This document shows, one piece after another, positions 1 to 7,201 of a stretch of DNA of 22,660 nt; positions within the stretch are counted from its first letter, which is position 1, and each line of letters starts with the position of its first letter. Location: NCBI GenBank assembly GCA_934129745.1, contig CAKOWZ010000024.1, positions 1-22,660 of the forward strand. Direction: 5' to 3'. This DNA is from an uncultured Clostridia bacterium (GTDB lineage Bacteria; Bacillota; Clostridia; TANB77; CAG-508). The position numbers were made by a program, and so were the translations under genes. The notes under the pieces were generated by a model that worked only from the letters and a program-made list of their open reading frames with translations, did not search any database and was not told the DNA's origin.

Positions 1-51
1 ACCTTTTGCGTTTTTTAACAAACCTCGCCAAACTGCGCGTCTGTGCTCCAT
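1..51 (-). CDS. 5' end of an unidentified ORF, cut by the window edge
   Basis: Seventeen codons are open from an ATG at 51 to the window edge and begin MEHRRAVWRGLLKNAKG. The codons are richer in G+C than the neighbouring ABC genes. A GGAT sequence lies about 17 bases upstream, too far to be a convincing ribosome-binding site. It would be downstream of, and co-oriented with, the ABC exporter genes. I do not recognise the peptide, and it could be a chance ORF or part of a mobile or RNA element continuing to the left. Confidence 0.25.
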   Translation of the reverse strand, partial: MEHRRAVWRGLLKNAKG

Positions 52-170
52 CGTAATATACTACTATCCTTTTATTTACAAGACTAGGCACCTAAAATCA
101 TTTCTCAAAGTAGAACAAGAATGCCCCATCCCAAAGTATATCAAAATACTGGTTCACAAATATTTCAAAT

Positions 171-1943
171 TTAAACCAAACTATTATAATAAGCCTTATA
201 CAACTTACTATAATATCCACCTGATTTCACAAGTTGTTCATGATTACCTTGCTCAACAATCTCACCATTGCTAAGAACAATAATCTTATCAACATTAACA
301 ATAGTGGCCAATCTATGAGCAATAAAAATTGAAGTCTTATCAGCAGATAATTTATCAACAGATTTCTGAACTAATTGTTCAGTAGTTGTATCAATATTAG
401 CTGTTGCTTCATCTAAAATAAATACAGAAGGATTTAATGCAAAAATTCTTGCAAAAGCCAGCAATTGTTTCTCTCCTGCTGAAAAAGAACTTCCACGTTC
501 TTTTGCAATTTCATCAATTCCATGTTCTAATGAATTCACAAATTTGTTTGCAGAAGATAATTCAATTGATTCTTCAATTTTAGAATCATCAATATTATTA
601 AATAATTTAACATTATCTTTAATTGATTTTGCAAATATAAATGGATCTTGTAATATTGTTCCAATATTTCTCCTCAAATCAGTTAAATTAATATCATAAA
701 TATTAATTCCATCAATCAAAATCTCACCTTTTTGAATTGTATAAAATCTATTAATCAAATTAGTGATAGTTGTTTTACCAGATCCAGTTTTTCCAACTAA
801 TGCAACACTTTGTCCTGGTTCAATTACAAAACTAACATCTTTTAAAATCCAATTTTCATCTTCATATGCAAACCACACATTTTTAAATTCAATTTTGCCT
901 TTTAATCTTTCAATTTTTTTACCATTGTCAAAATCTTCAACTAATTCATCTTTTTCAATAATCTCATAAATTTTATCGATTGATGTAACCGCTTCTTCCA
1001 CAATTTCTATATTTTCAATTATTCTATTAATAGGGTCAAATAAATTTTTTAAATATGTAATAAACATATAAACAATACCAACATCTAAATCTTCACCTGT
1101 TATTTTAAAAGTCACAAACCATACAATAATTGCAACTCCAAGATTTTCAATTAAACTCATAATAGCTGGTAATAAACCTTGATAAAATCCCATTGGTTTT
1201 ATTGTTCTTCTAAACTCTTCAGTTATATTTTCACATTCTTCCTGTTTTTCTTTTTGTCTATTAAATATTTTTATAAGTTTAATTCCATAAATTGATTCTG
1301 CAAAAAATATGTTTAATTTTGTTCTAACATCTTTAACTGCTGCATATATTTTGTTCAAAATTTTAGTTAATATCCATGAGCTTATTACAATCAATGGTAT
1401 TATTATTAAACTAACACTTGCCAATTTATAGCTTAAAATACACATTACAACTAATAATCCTAATATAATTAAAATATCTTTTACAAAAGTTGTAATAACT
1501 TCACTAAATAAAGCTAAAATATCTTCTGAATCACTTATTATCCTAACAAATAGTGTTCCTGATGGAACTTTATCATGAAAACTTATATTAGCTTTTTCCA
1601 TATATGAATATAATTTATTTCTAATTTCAAAAACAACATTTTCCCCTAACATACTTGTCCTTGTGCTATTAAAATATTCTAAAAAGTTTTCAATTAAAAC
1701 CATTCCTATGTAAATTATCGCAATTATAGTTATTGAAATATTTTCAAATGTGATTCCTAAAATATCAATATTTTTTTGTATGCTTGTTCCTTTATTTAAA
1801 AAATCATCAATCACAGTTCTTACTAAATATGGTTTTGTAAGAGCTATTATGTCTATAAAAATTGCTAGAATAGTTACTATTATAATTGTTTTCATATGAG
1901 GTTTCATCATATCTTTTATCCTTCTCCAAGTCTTGTTTTTCAT
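171..1943 (-). CDS. ABC exporter half-transporter (catalytic-site subunit), permease fused to ATPase
   Basis: A 590-residue half-transporter in the plasma membrane. An N-terminal ABC type 1 transmembrane domain (hydrophobic segments near residues 18-36, 66-84, 150-190 and 265-285) is followed by a C-terminal nucleotide-binding domain. Visible motifs are Walker A GKTGSGKTT near 381-389, a Q-loop LQDPF, a signature region reading FSAGEKQ instead of LSGGQ, Walker B FILDEATANID near 502-512 with the catalytic Glu, and the switch histidine in IAHRL. The start at 1943 follows an AGGAGGG site. It lies 49 bases after the stop of the partner gene at 1993-3732, so the two are probably co-transcribed and pair as a heterodimer. 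This subunit has the intact Walker B Glu and His but a non-standard signature. That is the expected complement of the partner's degenerate site, as in BmrCD or TM287/288-like exporters. The substrate (drug, peptide or lipid) cannot be read from sequence. No clear terminator is seen in 52-170. Confidence 0.93.
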   Translation of the reverse strand: MKNKTWRRIKDMMKPHMKTIIIVTILAIFIDIIALTKPYLVRTVIDDFLNKGTSIQKNIDILGITFENISITIIAIIYIGMVLIENFLEYFNSTRTSMLGENVVFEIRNKLYSYMEKANISFHDKVPSGTLFVRIISDSEDILALFSEVITTFVKDILIILGLLVVMCILSYKLASVSLIIIPLIVISSWILTKILNKIYAAVKDVRTKLNIFFAESIYGIKLIKIFNRQKEKQEECENITEEFRRTIKPMGFYQGLLPAIMSLIENLGVAIIVWFVTFKITGEDLDVGIVYMFITYLKNLFDPINRIIENIEIVEEAVTSIDKIYEIIEKDELVEDFDNGKKIERLKGKIEFKNVWFAYEDENWILKDVSFVIEPGQSVALVGKTGSGKTTITNLINRFYTIQKGEILIDGINIYDINLTDLRRNIGTILQDPFIFAKSIKDNVKLFNNIDDSKIEESIELSSANKFVNSLEHGIDEIAKERGSSFSAGEKQLLAFARIFALNPSVFILDEATANIDTTTEQLVQKSVDKLSADKTSIFIAHRLATIVNVDKIIVLSNGEIVEQGNHEQLVKSGGYYSKLYKAYYNSLV

Positions 1944-1970
1944 GTTTTCCCTCCTTTTTTTACTTAAATT

Positions 1971-2024
1971 ATCAACATTACTCTTCTCAGTTTTAACTCA
2001 AAATATCAACATTACTTTTTTCAG
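1971..2024. repeat. Short direct repeat at the junction of the two ABC genes
   Basis: The 20-mers at 1971-1990 (ATCAACATTACTCTTCTCAG) and 2005-2024 (ATCAACATTACTTTTTTCAG) match at 18 of 20 positions with a 34-base period. The second copy encodes the last residues of the upstream ABC subunit, and the first lies just after its stop. This looks like a small tandem duplication of the gene's 3' end. Confidence 0.7.
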
Positions 2025-3732
2025 CCTGATTTTTGTAAAATTCATAATATTTATTTTTGTTTTTAATCAATTCAGAATGTTTGCCTCTTTCCACAATATT
2101 ACCATGTTCTAAAACAACAATCTCATCACAATGTTTAATATCCGAAATTCTATTAGAAATAATTATGCAAGTTTTATTTTTAGTTAATTCTCTAATATTT
2201 TTAAGCAAACTTTCTTCAGTTTTATTATCTAAAGCAGAAAAAGTATCATCAAAAATAACAATATTACTATCACTTAAAAAAGCTCTTGATATAACAACTC
2301 TTTGTTTTTGTCCTCCAGACAAATCAATACCTTTTTCACCAATCACAGTATCAATTCCATCTTCCATTTCCTGGATTTCATCATAAATCATTGAAGATTT
2401 TGTACTATCTATAATATCTGTTTCATCATAAATATCTCTAAACAAATTTATATTTTCCCTCAAAGTTGTTGAAAATAAAAAATTATCTTGAGTAATATAA
2501 CAAATATTATTTCTAATTGTATCTGTTTTTATATTATTAATATCTTTTCCATCAATAAAAATCTTTCCATTTGGAACTTCATATAATTTTAAAATAAGAT
2601 TCATCAAAGTAGTTTTTCCACTTCCAATAACACCTATAATCCCAAGTGATTTTCCTGGAGTAACTTTAATATTAATATTTTCCAAAACATTCTCATATTC
2701 ATCATAATATTTAAAATCTAAATCTTTTATTTCGATTTCACCTTTAAGTTCCTCATAACTATTATCTATCTTAATTTTTTCTTCTTTCATATCAAACATT
2801 TCTTGTAATCTTTTATATGAAACTTGAACTTTTTTAAAATGCTTTATTATCCATGGCATCCATCTTATTGGTGAACTTAAAATTGTCATATATCCACTAA
2901 ATGCGACAAAATCTCCAATTGACATTTCTCCATTTAATACCATTTTGCTTCCAACTAAAACAAGTATTCCAAAACCAATTCCAAGTCCAAGTGTATTATA
3001 ATTTGACATTAAAGATTCACGTTTTATAACATTAAAATTTGTATTTTTTAAACTAGAATTTTTGTTAATAAATTCTTCACATTGTTTATTTTCACCACAA
3101 TATGCTTTTGTAGTTCTAATACTATCAGTACTTTCTTGAACAAATTCTGATAAATCTGTAAATTTTATTCTTGAATCTTCATAATGCTTACTAAGTTTTC
3201 TTAGATTTAGCAAAATTAAAATTATTGATATAAATATTGGTAATAAAACCATTAATGTTAATTTAATATTTGTTGATTTACTCATTGCTATTGCTACAAT
3301 TAAGAAATTCAAGAAAAATCTTACTGTTGTTGTAGTTGTGTTTGAAATAAATTTTCTAACTTCTTGAATATCTTTTACAAAATATGACATTATATCTCCA
3401 TTTTTCTTTTGCTGTAATTTTGAAACATCAATTTTAAGAAGTTTTTCAAATAGTCTGTCTCTGAATTCTTTCACCAAATTTCTTGAAAATTTGGCATCAA
3501 GCATTTTCCATATAACTCTTGTTATTAAGATTAAAATACATGATATTAATAATAAACCTGTTTGTTTTAAAATATTTTGCTTATTTCCACCTAAATTGTA
3601 TAATAAATCAATTATTTTTCCTGTAATTGTTGATGGAACTGTTAATAAATACACATTTAAAACTATTAAAATTAATTCAATAATTATTAATATTACATGT
3701 TTTTTTAATACTTTTGCAATTATATTTTTCAT
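1993..3732 (-). CDS. ABC exporter half-transporter (degenerate-site subunit), permease fused to ATPase
   Basis: A 579-residue ABC type 1 half-transporter: N-terminal membrane domain, C-terminal ATPase. Walker A is GVIGSGKTT near 366-374 and the signature is canonical LSGGQKQR near 470. Walker B reads IVIFDDTFSALD near 490-501, with Asp where the catalytic Glu normally sits, and the switch region reads IISNRIS, with Asn where the H-loop His is expected. Loss of Glu and His in one half, together with an altered signature in the other, is characteristic of heterodimeric exporters with one non-hydrolysing site (TM287/288, BmrCD, LmrCD). The start at 3732 follows AAGGAGGGG. It is the first gene of the pair. 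No good promoter is visible in the poly-A/T leader at 3733-3798, so transcription may come from read-through of the terminator at 3799-3836. Confidence 0.93.
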   Translation of the reverse strand: MKNIIAKVLKKHVILIIIELILIVLNVYLLTVPSTITGKIIDLLYNLGGNKQNILKQTGLLLISCILILITRVIWKMLDAKFSRNLVKEFRDRLFEKLLKIDVSKLQQKKNGDIMSYFVKDIQEVRKFISNTTTTTVRFFLNFLIVAIAMSKSTNIKLTLMVLLPIFISIILILLNLRKLSKHYEDSRIKFTDLSEFVQESTDSIRTTKAYCGENKQCEEFINKNSSLKNTNFNVIKRESLMSNYNTLGLGIGFGILVLVGSKMVLNGEMSIGDFVAFSGYMTILSSPIRWMPWIIKHFKKVQVSYKRLQEMFDMKEEKIKIDNSYEELKGEIEIKDLDFKYYDEYENVLENINIKVTPGKSLGIIGVIGSGKTTLMNLILKLYEVPNGKIFIDGKDINNIKTDTIRNNICYITQDNFLFSTTLRENINLFRDIYDETDIIDSTKSSMIYDEIQEMEDGIDTVIGEKGIDLSGGQKQRVVISRAFLSDSNIVIFDDTFSALDNKTEESLLKNIRELTKNKTCIIISNRISDIKHCDEIVVLEHGNIVERGKHSELIKNKNKYYEFYKNQAEKSNVDILS

Positions 3733-3798
3733 TTTTCCCCTCCTTTGATTTTTTTAGTTTTTTACATTTTTTAGTTTTTTTAGATTTTTTGCAAAAGC

Positions 3799-3836
3799 AA
3801 AAATACCCAATATGTTTTTATTACATATTTGGGTAT
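3799..3836 (-). terminator. Intrinsic terminator of the 5S-like RNA unit
   Basis: The arms ATACCCAATATGT and ACATATTTGGGTAT pair with a single bulge around an A/T loop. Read on the minus strand, the hairpin is followed by ATTTTTGC. It ends the short transcription unit beginning near 3975 and lies upstream of the ABC operon. Confidence 0.65.
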
Positions 3837-3975
3837 ATATGATTTTTAATAATATTAATATTATAATGTGTAGTTCTTAATAGTATTTATTCTTTAAATT
3901 TCTAAAAATCATATAAATCTATTAATAGAGTTTGGCTTCTGTGTTCGGAATGTGAACAGGTATCTCTCTACAGTG
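3837..3975 (-). ncRNA. 5S rRNA-like RNA or degenerate 5S rRNA gene with its own promoter
   Basis: On the minus strand, 3936-3952 reads CATTCCGAACACAGAAG, the highly conserved helix III and loop B region of bacterial 5S rRNA, preceded by CCTGTTCA, which gives the usual CCUGU/ACAG helix. Flanking GUAGAG (3966-3971) and CUCUAU (3925-3930) can form helix II at the correct positions. The expected loop B GUUAAG reads GCCAAA, and the helix IV/V and loop E consensus is missing; instead there is an A/T-rich arm (AUUUAU 3913-3918 with AUAAAU 3885-3890). A TTGACA/TAAAAT promoter lies where helix I should be, and a terminator follows at 3799-3836, so the expected transcript of about 175-180 nt is not a normal rRNA-operon 5S. 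It is either a decayed 5S copy or a 5S-derived small RNA. The 5S resemblance is clear; the function is unknown. Confidence 0.55.
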
Positions 3976-3981
3976 GTTATT

Positions 3982-4011
3982 ATTTTATCAAATTACGTCG
4001 AATTATGTCAA
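3982..4011 (-). promoter_or_regulatory. Sigma-A promoter for the 5S-like RNA
   Basis: Minus-strand -35 TTGACA at 4006-4011, an 18-base spacer, and -10 TAAAAT at 3982-3987. Transcription would begin near 3975, just upstream of the GUAGAG helix strand. Confidence 0.65.
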
Positions 4012-4040
4012 TACTTTTTCAATATTTTCTTGAATTTTTA

Positions 4041-4069
4041 TTGACATTTTCAAGTTTATGTGATATTAT
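4041..4069 (+). promoter_or_regulatory. Sigma-A promoter for the 4124 gene
   Basis: -35 TTGACA at 4041-4046, a 17-base spacer, and -10 TATTAT at 4064-4069. It is near-consensus and divergent from the 5S-like RNA promoter. An ACAC/GTGT mini-hairpin lies at the predicted transcript start. Confidence 0.8.
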
Positions 4070-4123
4070 GTATATCTACACAATAAAGTGTGAATTTCAT
4101 AATCATAAAGAAAGGTGATTTAC

Positions 4124-4381
4124 ATGAACAAGAACAAGAACATCGTCATTGAAAAATTCGAGGTCATCGAATTCAATGACCACACCCGCATCATCACCCA
4201 TCCGGCAGATATAACAAATATTTTGAATCTGCTTCCGCTTTCATTGAAAGCACTTTTGCTTTCAATAAAAACAACTGAAAAAGGTCTGGCAGTTTTCAAA
4301 CTGTCATGTCACAAGGAACAGTTTGAAACATTGATTGGAATCCGCAATAATGCAGATTTCCCAAAGTTTGCTGTTGCTTAA
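4124..4381 (+). CDS. Small unrecognised protein with its own promoter and terminator
   Basis: An 85-residue soluble protein beginning MNKNKNIVIEKFEVIEF. It has no transmembrane segment; the middle (about residues 30-48) is leucine-rich and looks like an amphipathic helix (ILNLLPLSLKALLLSIK), with Cys and His near residue 60. I chose the ATG at 4124 because AAAGGTGAT is spaced correctly for it; an in-frame GTG at 4115 lies inside that site. It is a complete monocistronic unit: consensus promoter at 4041-4069 and a perfect 12-bp-stem terminator directly after the stop. Its codon use is less A/T-biased than the adjacent ABC genes. I do not recognise the family. Strong expression signals suggest a genuine, well-expressed gene. 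Confidence 0.8.
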   Translation: MNKNKNIVIEKFEVIEFNDHTRIITHPADITNILNLLPLSLKALLLSIKTTEKGLAVFKLSCHKEQFETLIGIRNNADFPKFAVA

Positions 4382-4391
4382 CAAAAAAAGG

Positions 4392-4434
4392 ACAAGCTTT
4401 CTGTATTATTGCAGAAAGCTTGTCTCTTTTTTTG
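4392..4434 (+). terminator. Strong intrinsic terminator
   Basis: A perfect 12-bp stem, ACAAGCTTTCTG with CAGAAAGCTTGT, and an 8-base loop are followed by CTCTTTTTTT. It begins 10 bases after the stop at 4381. Confidence 0.95.
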
Positions 4435-4440
4435 AGTGTG

Positions 4441-4496
4441 CAATTGGGGACGCGTCCCAATTGCTCAAATGAGCAATCTGGACGCGTCCCCAATTG
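4441..4496. repeat. Dispersed palindromic repeat, copy 1 (GGGACGCGTCC family)
   Basis: Perfect 17-bp inverted arms, CAATTGGGGACGCGTCC (4441-4457) and its complement (4480-4496), enclose a second nested hairpin, ATTGCTCA-AA-TGAGCAAT. It is far more G+C-rich than the surrounding DNA. A second copy with the same arms and related centre is at 15384-15450. It lies between two convergent genes, where it may also act as a bidirectional terminator. The type is a short REP/MITE-like non-coding element. Confidence 0.9.
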
Positions 4497-4508
4497 TCCG
4501 TATATTTA

Positions 4509-4808
4509 TTATTCAGCTACTTCGTCAGTATCAGCAGCTGCTGATTCCTCTGGTTCTGGAGCATTTTCATATGCTTCAAATATAGCTTTTTCTATTTTTT
4601 CTCTTGTCTCTGGATTGATTGGGTGAGCTATATCTTTATGTTCACCATTTAATCTCTTTTTGCTTGGCATAGCAATAAATAATCCTTTTTGACTTTCGAT
4701 AACTTTGATTTCATGAACTACGAATTCATTATCAAATGTAACTGAAGCAACTGCTTTCATTCTGCTTCCTGAATTTACTTTCTTTAAACGCACATCTGTA
4801 ATTTGCAT
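4509..4808 (-). CDS. spoVG: SpoVG, RNA-binding regulator
   Basis: A 99-residue SpoVG protein beginning MQITDVRLKKV, with the family hallmarks of a short beta-rich N-terminal half, the IAMPSKKRLNGEHKDIAHPINPE region near residues 46-68, and a C-terminal helix with an acidic tail (EPEESAAADTDEVAE). SpoVG homologues are site-specific nucleic-acid-binding proteins that affect sporulation, cell division and virulence regulators in Bacillota. The start at 4808 fits the family and follows AAGGCGGTG about nine bases upstream. It is apparently monocistronic. The 240-base, very A/T-rich region upstream (4809-5047) shows no convincing sigma-A -35, so the promoter may be of another class; spoVG is a classic sigma-H target in Bacillus. 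Downstream is the palindromic repeat at 4441-4496. Confidence 0.95.
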   Translation of the reverse strand: MQITDVRLKKVNSGSRMKAVASVTFDNEFVVHEIKVIESQKGLFIAMPSKKRLNGEHKDIAHPINPETREKIEKAIFEAYENAPEPEESAAADTDEVAE

Positions 4809-5047
4809 TCTAGAGCACCGCCTTCCAATGTTTTATGTTATTTTTTCATATGTATATATTATTCTACACATACTAATATATTATTCATCATAAATGCTTT
4901 TTTTCCTTCTTTTTTTCCAGTTTTTTTTACAAATTTTTTAAATTTTGTTATTCTTTGATATAATCTACCATAATGATTTTTATATCTTATATCATCAAAT
5001 TTTATATAATAAATTTTGATAATCACACGATCTAATTTTTAACACAA

Positions 5048-5615
5048 TCAAATTTCTAATTTTAAATCTTCACATTTTAGTTTCACTAATTTCAAATCTC
5101 TCCAAAATTCAATTTTTTTCCCTTCATCTCTAAGTAATGCAGCAGGATGCCATGTTGGCATATATAAAATTCCTTTTTTTTCAATCCATTTTCCTCTAGC
5201 TGATGTTATTCCATACTCTTTTCCTAAAATATTTTTTAAGGCTGTACTTCCAAGAAGTACTATAATTTTAGGCTTTACTAATATTACTTGATTTCTTAAA
5301 TAATTTAAGCAAGCTTCTGCCTCATCATCTTTTGGAACTCGATTTGCTGGTGGCCTACATTTAACAATATTGGCAATATATACATTATCTCTACAGATTC
5401 CTATTCCTGTAAAAGCCTTATTCATAAGTTGTCCGTGCTTTTCCAACAAATGGTATTCCTTGTGAATCTTCATCTGCTCCAGGTCCTTCACCTATAAACA
5501 TAACTTCTGCGTTTTTGTTTCCAACTCCGAAAACTATATTTTTTCTATTTATACACAATTTACATTTTTGGCAATTTATTATAGAATTTTCAAGTTCTTC
5601 CCAATTATCAAACAT
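5048..5615 (-). pseudogene. Family 4 uracil-DNA glycosylase, interrupted by a one-base frameshift
   Basis: Two overlapping frames together encode a 188-residue family 4 (Fe-S) uracil-DNA glycosylase, which excises uracil from DNA at the start of base-excision repair. The first frame (start 5615, RBS AAGGAG) carries Cys15 and Cys18 in CQKC and the motif GEGPGADEDSQGIPFVGKA. The second resumes with GQLMNKA and carries VKCRPPANR (Cys86), EACLNYL (Cys102) and the HPAALLR motif. All four Fe-S cysteines and the uracil-pocket motifs are present in restored numbering. Removing one base (G at 5435) joins the frames seamlessly at GKA-GQL, and length and order match the family. The only lesion is one inserted base, not in a homopolymer, so either a sequencing or assembly error or a very recent mutation is likely. 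Confidence 0.88.
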
Positions 5616-5628
5616 CCTTATTTCTCCT

Positions 5629-5676
5629 TATTTTTAGTATTTTTAATATCTCTATTTTTAGCATTTTTAATATCTC
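5629..5676. repeat. Two tandem 24-base A/T-rich repeats
   Basis: 5629-5652 and 5653-5676 are adjacent 24-mers of the form TATTTTTAGYATTTTTAATATCTC differing at one base. They lie in the spacer upstream of the glycosylase gene. Confidence 0.8.
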
Positions 5677-5762
5677 TTATATACATTACATTTTTATTTC
5701 ATGTTTTACCATTTTACTGTATTTTATCATATCAAAACCCTGTTTTCAATAATTTTGAACGA

Positions 5763-5798
5763 GAAAAAACTCCAACATATATCTGTTGGAGTTAAAAA
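5763..5798 (-). terminator. Intrinsic terminator of the hydrolase operon
   Basis: A perfect 10-bp stem, AACTCCAACA (5768-5777) with TGTTGGAGTT (5784-5793), has a 6-base loop and is followed on the minus strand by TTTTCTC. It lies just after the stop at 5807. Confidence 0.9.
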
Positions 5799-5806
5799 AG
5801 ATTAAA

Positions 5807-6517
5807 TTAAGAGTATGGAAATACAGTTAAGAATACATAACCGTCAATCTCAGTTGCACCATATGGTCCTGAAATTATCCAGTTATTTTCTTCATCAGAT
5901 TTTAGAGCTTTATTATAAAAATATAAAGCTCCACCAGTCGGATCTGCCTTAGACATATCCTCAAAAATCTGAGCCCGATTTTCCTCTGGTATATTACCAA
6001 AGCTTATCAAATTTCCTGTGTACACACTTGGAAATTCATTTTGCTGGTAAATTACCTCGCTTACATTATTCGGGTAGTTTGGGCTATTGAGCCTATTGTT
6101 AATAACAGCTGCAATAGCTGTATTAACATTTCTTGAACCACCAGGGTTTTCGCTATATATAAGCGAAATTCTCAGTTGGTCATCAGGAGTGTATTCTGTT
6201 GCTGTTGTTTGAGCTGTATTGTTAGTGTTATTGAAACTACTAACAACCTCTTTCAGATCAACTTTAGATCTTTTGTCATTAGATACTCCTACAATGTCTT
6301 TCACTCTGTCAATTGCAGACCGTTGGTCATTGTAGTTCGTTTTCTGAAACTTGGCAATACTAACTCCCGTTAAGCCAATCACCAAAACACCGGTTATTAC
6401 AGTGTTAATGATTCTTGCTTTTTTGGGTTCACCTATTTTTTCAATAAAATGTGATTTTACCCATATTATTAAAAATATAAGTGTGAACACCACTAAGACC
6501 TTGATTACGTACTGCAT
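5807..6517 (-). CDS. Membrane-anchored SleB/CwlJ-like cell-wall hydrolase, divergent paralogue
   Basis: A 236-residue protein with two predicted membrane helices (about 4-20 and 38-58), a polar linker and a C-terminal hydrolase_2 (SleB/CwlJ, PF07486-like) domain from about residue 112. The family Glu is in LIYSENPGG (Glu123), followed by INNRLNSPNYPNNVSEVIY and ADPTGGALYFYN near 191-202. SleB-type enzymes are lytic transglycosylases acting on spore-cortex or cell-wall peptidoglycan. This copy departs from the consensus: SENPGGS replaces SEARGE-like, EFPSVY replaces the usual QFS, and the end reads EIDGYVFLTVF instead of IGNHVFY. Specificity or activity may therefore be altered. The start at 6517 follows AAGGAGGAAAAATT and lies 18 bases after the stop of the paralogue upstream, indicating one operon. 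No LysM or SPOR domain is seen, and the two-helix anchor is unusual for SleB itself. Confidence 0.85.
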   Translation of the reverse strand: MQYVIKVLVVFTLIFLIIWVKSHFIEKIGEPKKARIINTVITGVLVIGLTGVSIAKFQKTNYNDQRSAIDRVKDIVGVSNDKRSKVDLKEVVSSFNNTNNTAQTTATEYTPDDQLRISLIYSENPGGSRNVNTAIAAVINNRLNSPNYPNNVSEVIYQQNEFPSVYTGNLISFGNIPEENRAQIFEDMSKADPTGGALYFYNKALKSDEENNWIISGPYGATEIDGYVFLTVFPYS

Positions 6518-6535
6518 AATTTTTCCTCCTTCTGG

Positions 6536-7165
6536 TCAATCCCATTCTCTGTAAAACACGTGATTTCCAATCCGCATTTTACTGCTTATTGTTGCCCTTA
6601 AATCAAGTTCACTTTGACATGTGTAATCTGGATTATAATAATATAGAGCTCCTCCACCTCCTAATTGAATTTCTGTAGGATCTTCCCCATTTAAAGCAGC
6701 AGTTACAGCTTCTTCAATTTGAGAAACATCTATTCCCAAATCACTCAACTGGTTATAATGTATCTCCTGACTACCCAAGTGAAATACGTCATCCCATATA
6801 CAGGAAAATTGTCCTGGAGCAAATATAACATCAGAAATATTTCCTCCAAATTTTGGTGAATTTACCCTATTTAACACAGTTGCAGCTACTGCAACCTGTC
6901 CTTCTCTAGGTTCACCTCCAGCTTCACAAAGCACTAACAAGACCAGATTTTTAAAATCTAAATCTGTAATTTCCAATGTATTAATGTCATTACTGACATT
7001 TTCAACATTACCAAAATTTGGATTTTCAAAATTGTTCTGTTCTTGTAAAACAAAATTGCCTTCTGGAATTTGCTTTTCTTTCTTATTAGTAAAAGACCCT
7101 AAAGTTAATACTATTAAGAAAAGAGCGAATATGGTTAGCCAACCTGAGCCACTTTTCCGTTCCAT
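6536..7165 (-). CDS. Membrane-anchored SleB/CwlJ-type cell-wall hydrolase
   Basis: A 209-residue protein with one N-terminal membrane helix (about 9-24; signal anchor, with no lipobox or clear cleavage site), an Asn-rich linker, and a hydrolase_2 domain from about residue 70. Conserved features are LCEAGGEPREGQVAVAATVLNR (catalytic-type Glu81), SPKFGGNISDVIF, PGQFSC near 117-122, GGGALYYYNP near 170-179 and IGNHVFY at the end. This is the standard SleB/CwlJ catalytic core that cleaves peptidoglycan. I use the ATG at 7165, preceded by GGAGG; a GTG at 7177 would also be possible. It is the first gene of a two-gene operon with the divergent paralogue at 5807-6517. Its promoter is at 7226-7254, back to back with that of the 7361 gene. 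Confidence 0.9.
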   Translation of the reverse strand: MERKSGSGWLTIFALFLIVLTLGSFTNKKEKQIPEGNFVLQEQNNFENPNFGNVENVSNDINTLEITDLDFKNLVLLVLCEAGGEPREGQVAVAATVLNRVNSPKFGGNISDVIFAPGQFSCIWDDVFHLGSQEIHYNQLSDLGIDVSQIEEAVTAALNGEDPTEIQLGGGGALYYYNPDYTCQSELDLRATISSKMRIGNHVFYREWD

Positions 7166-7201
7166 ACTTACCTCCACTTTTAACCTCTTTTTTTAATTAA
7201 A

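Noticed and set aside
4115..4123. GTG at 4115 as start of the small plus-strand gene
   Set aside because: The GTG is inside the AAAGGTGAT ribosome-binding site that is correctly spaced for the ATG at 4124.
4296..4626. Short ORFs across the palindromic repeat encoding GTRP-x-CS peptides
   Set aside because: They are translations of the non-coding inverted repeat, and equivalents appear in both strands of each copy.
5629..5676. Possible CRISPR from tandem repeats
   Set aside because: Only two directly adjacent units without spacers and no cas genes. No CRISPR array was seen anywhere in the window.
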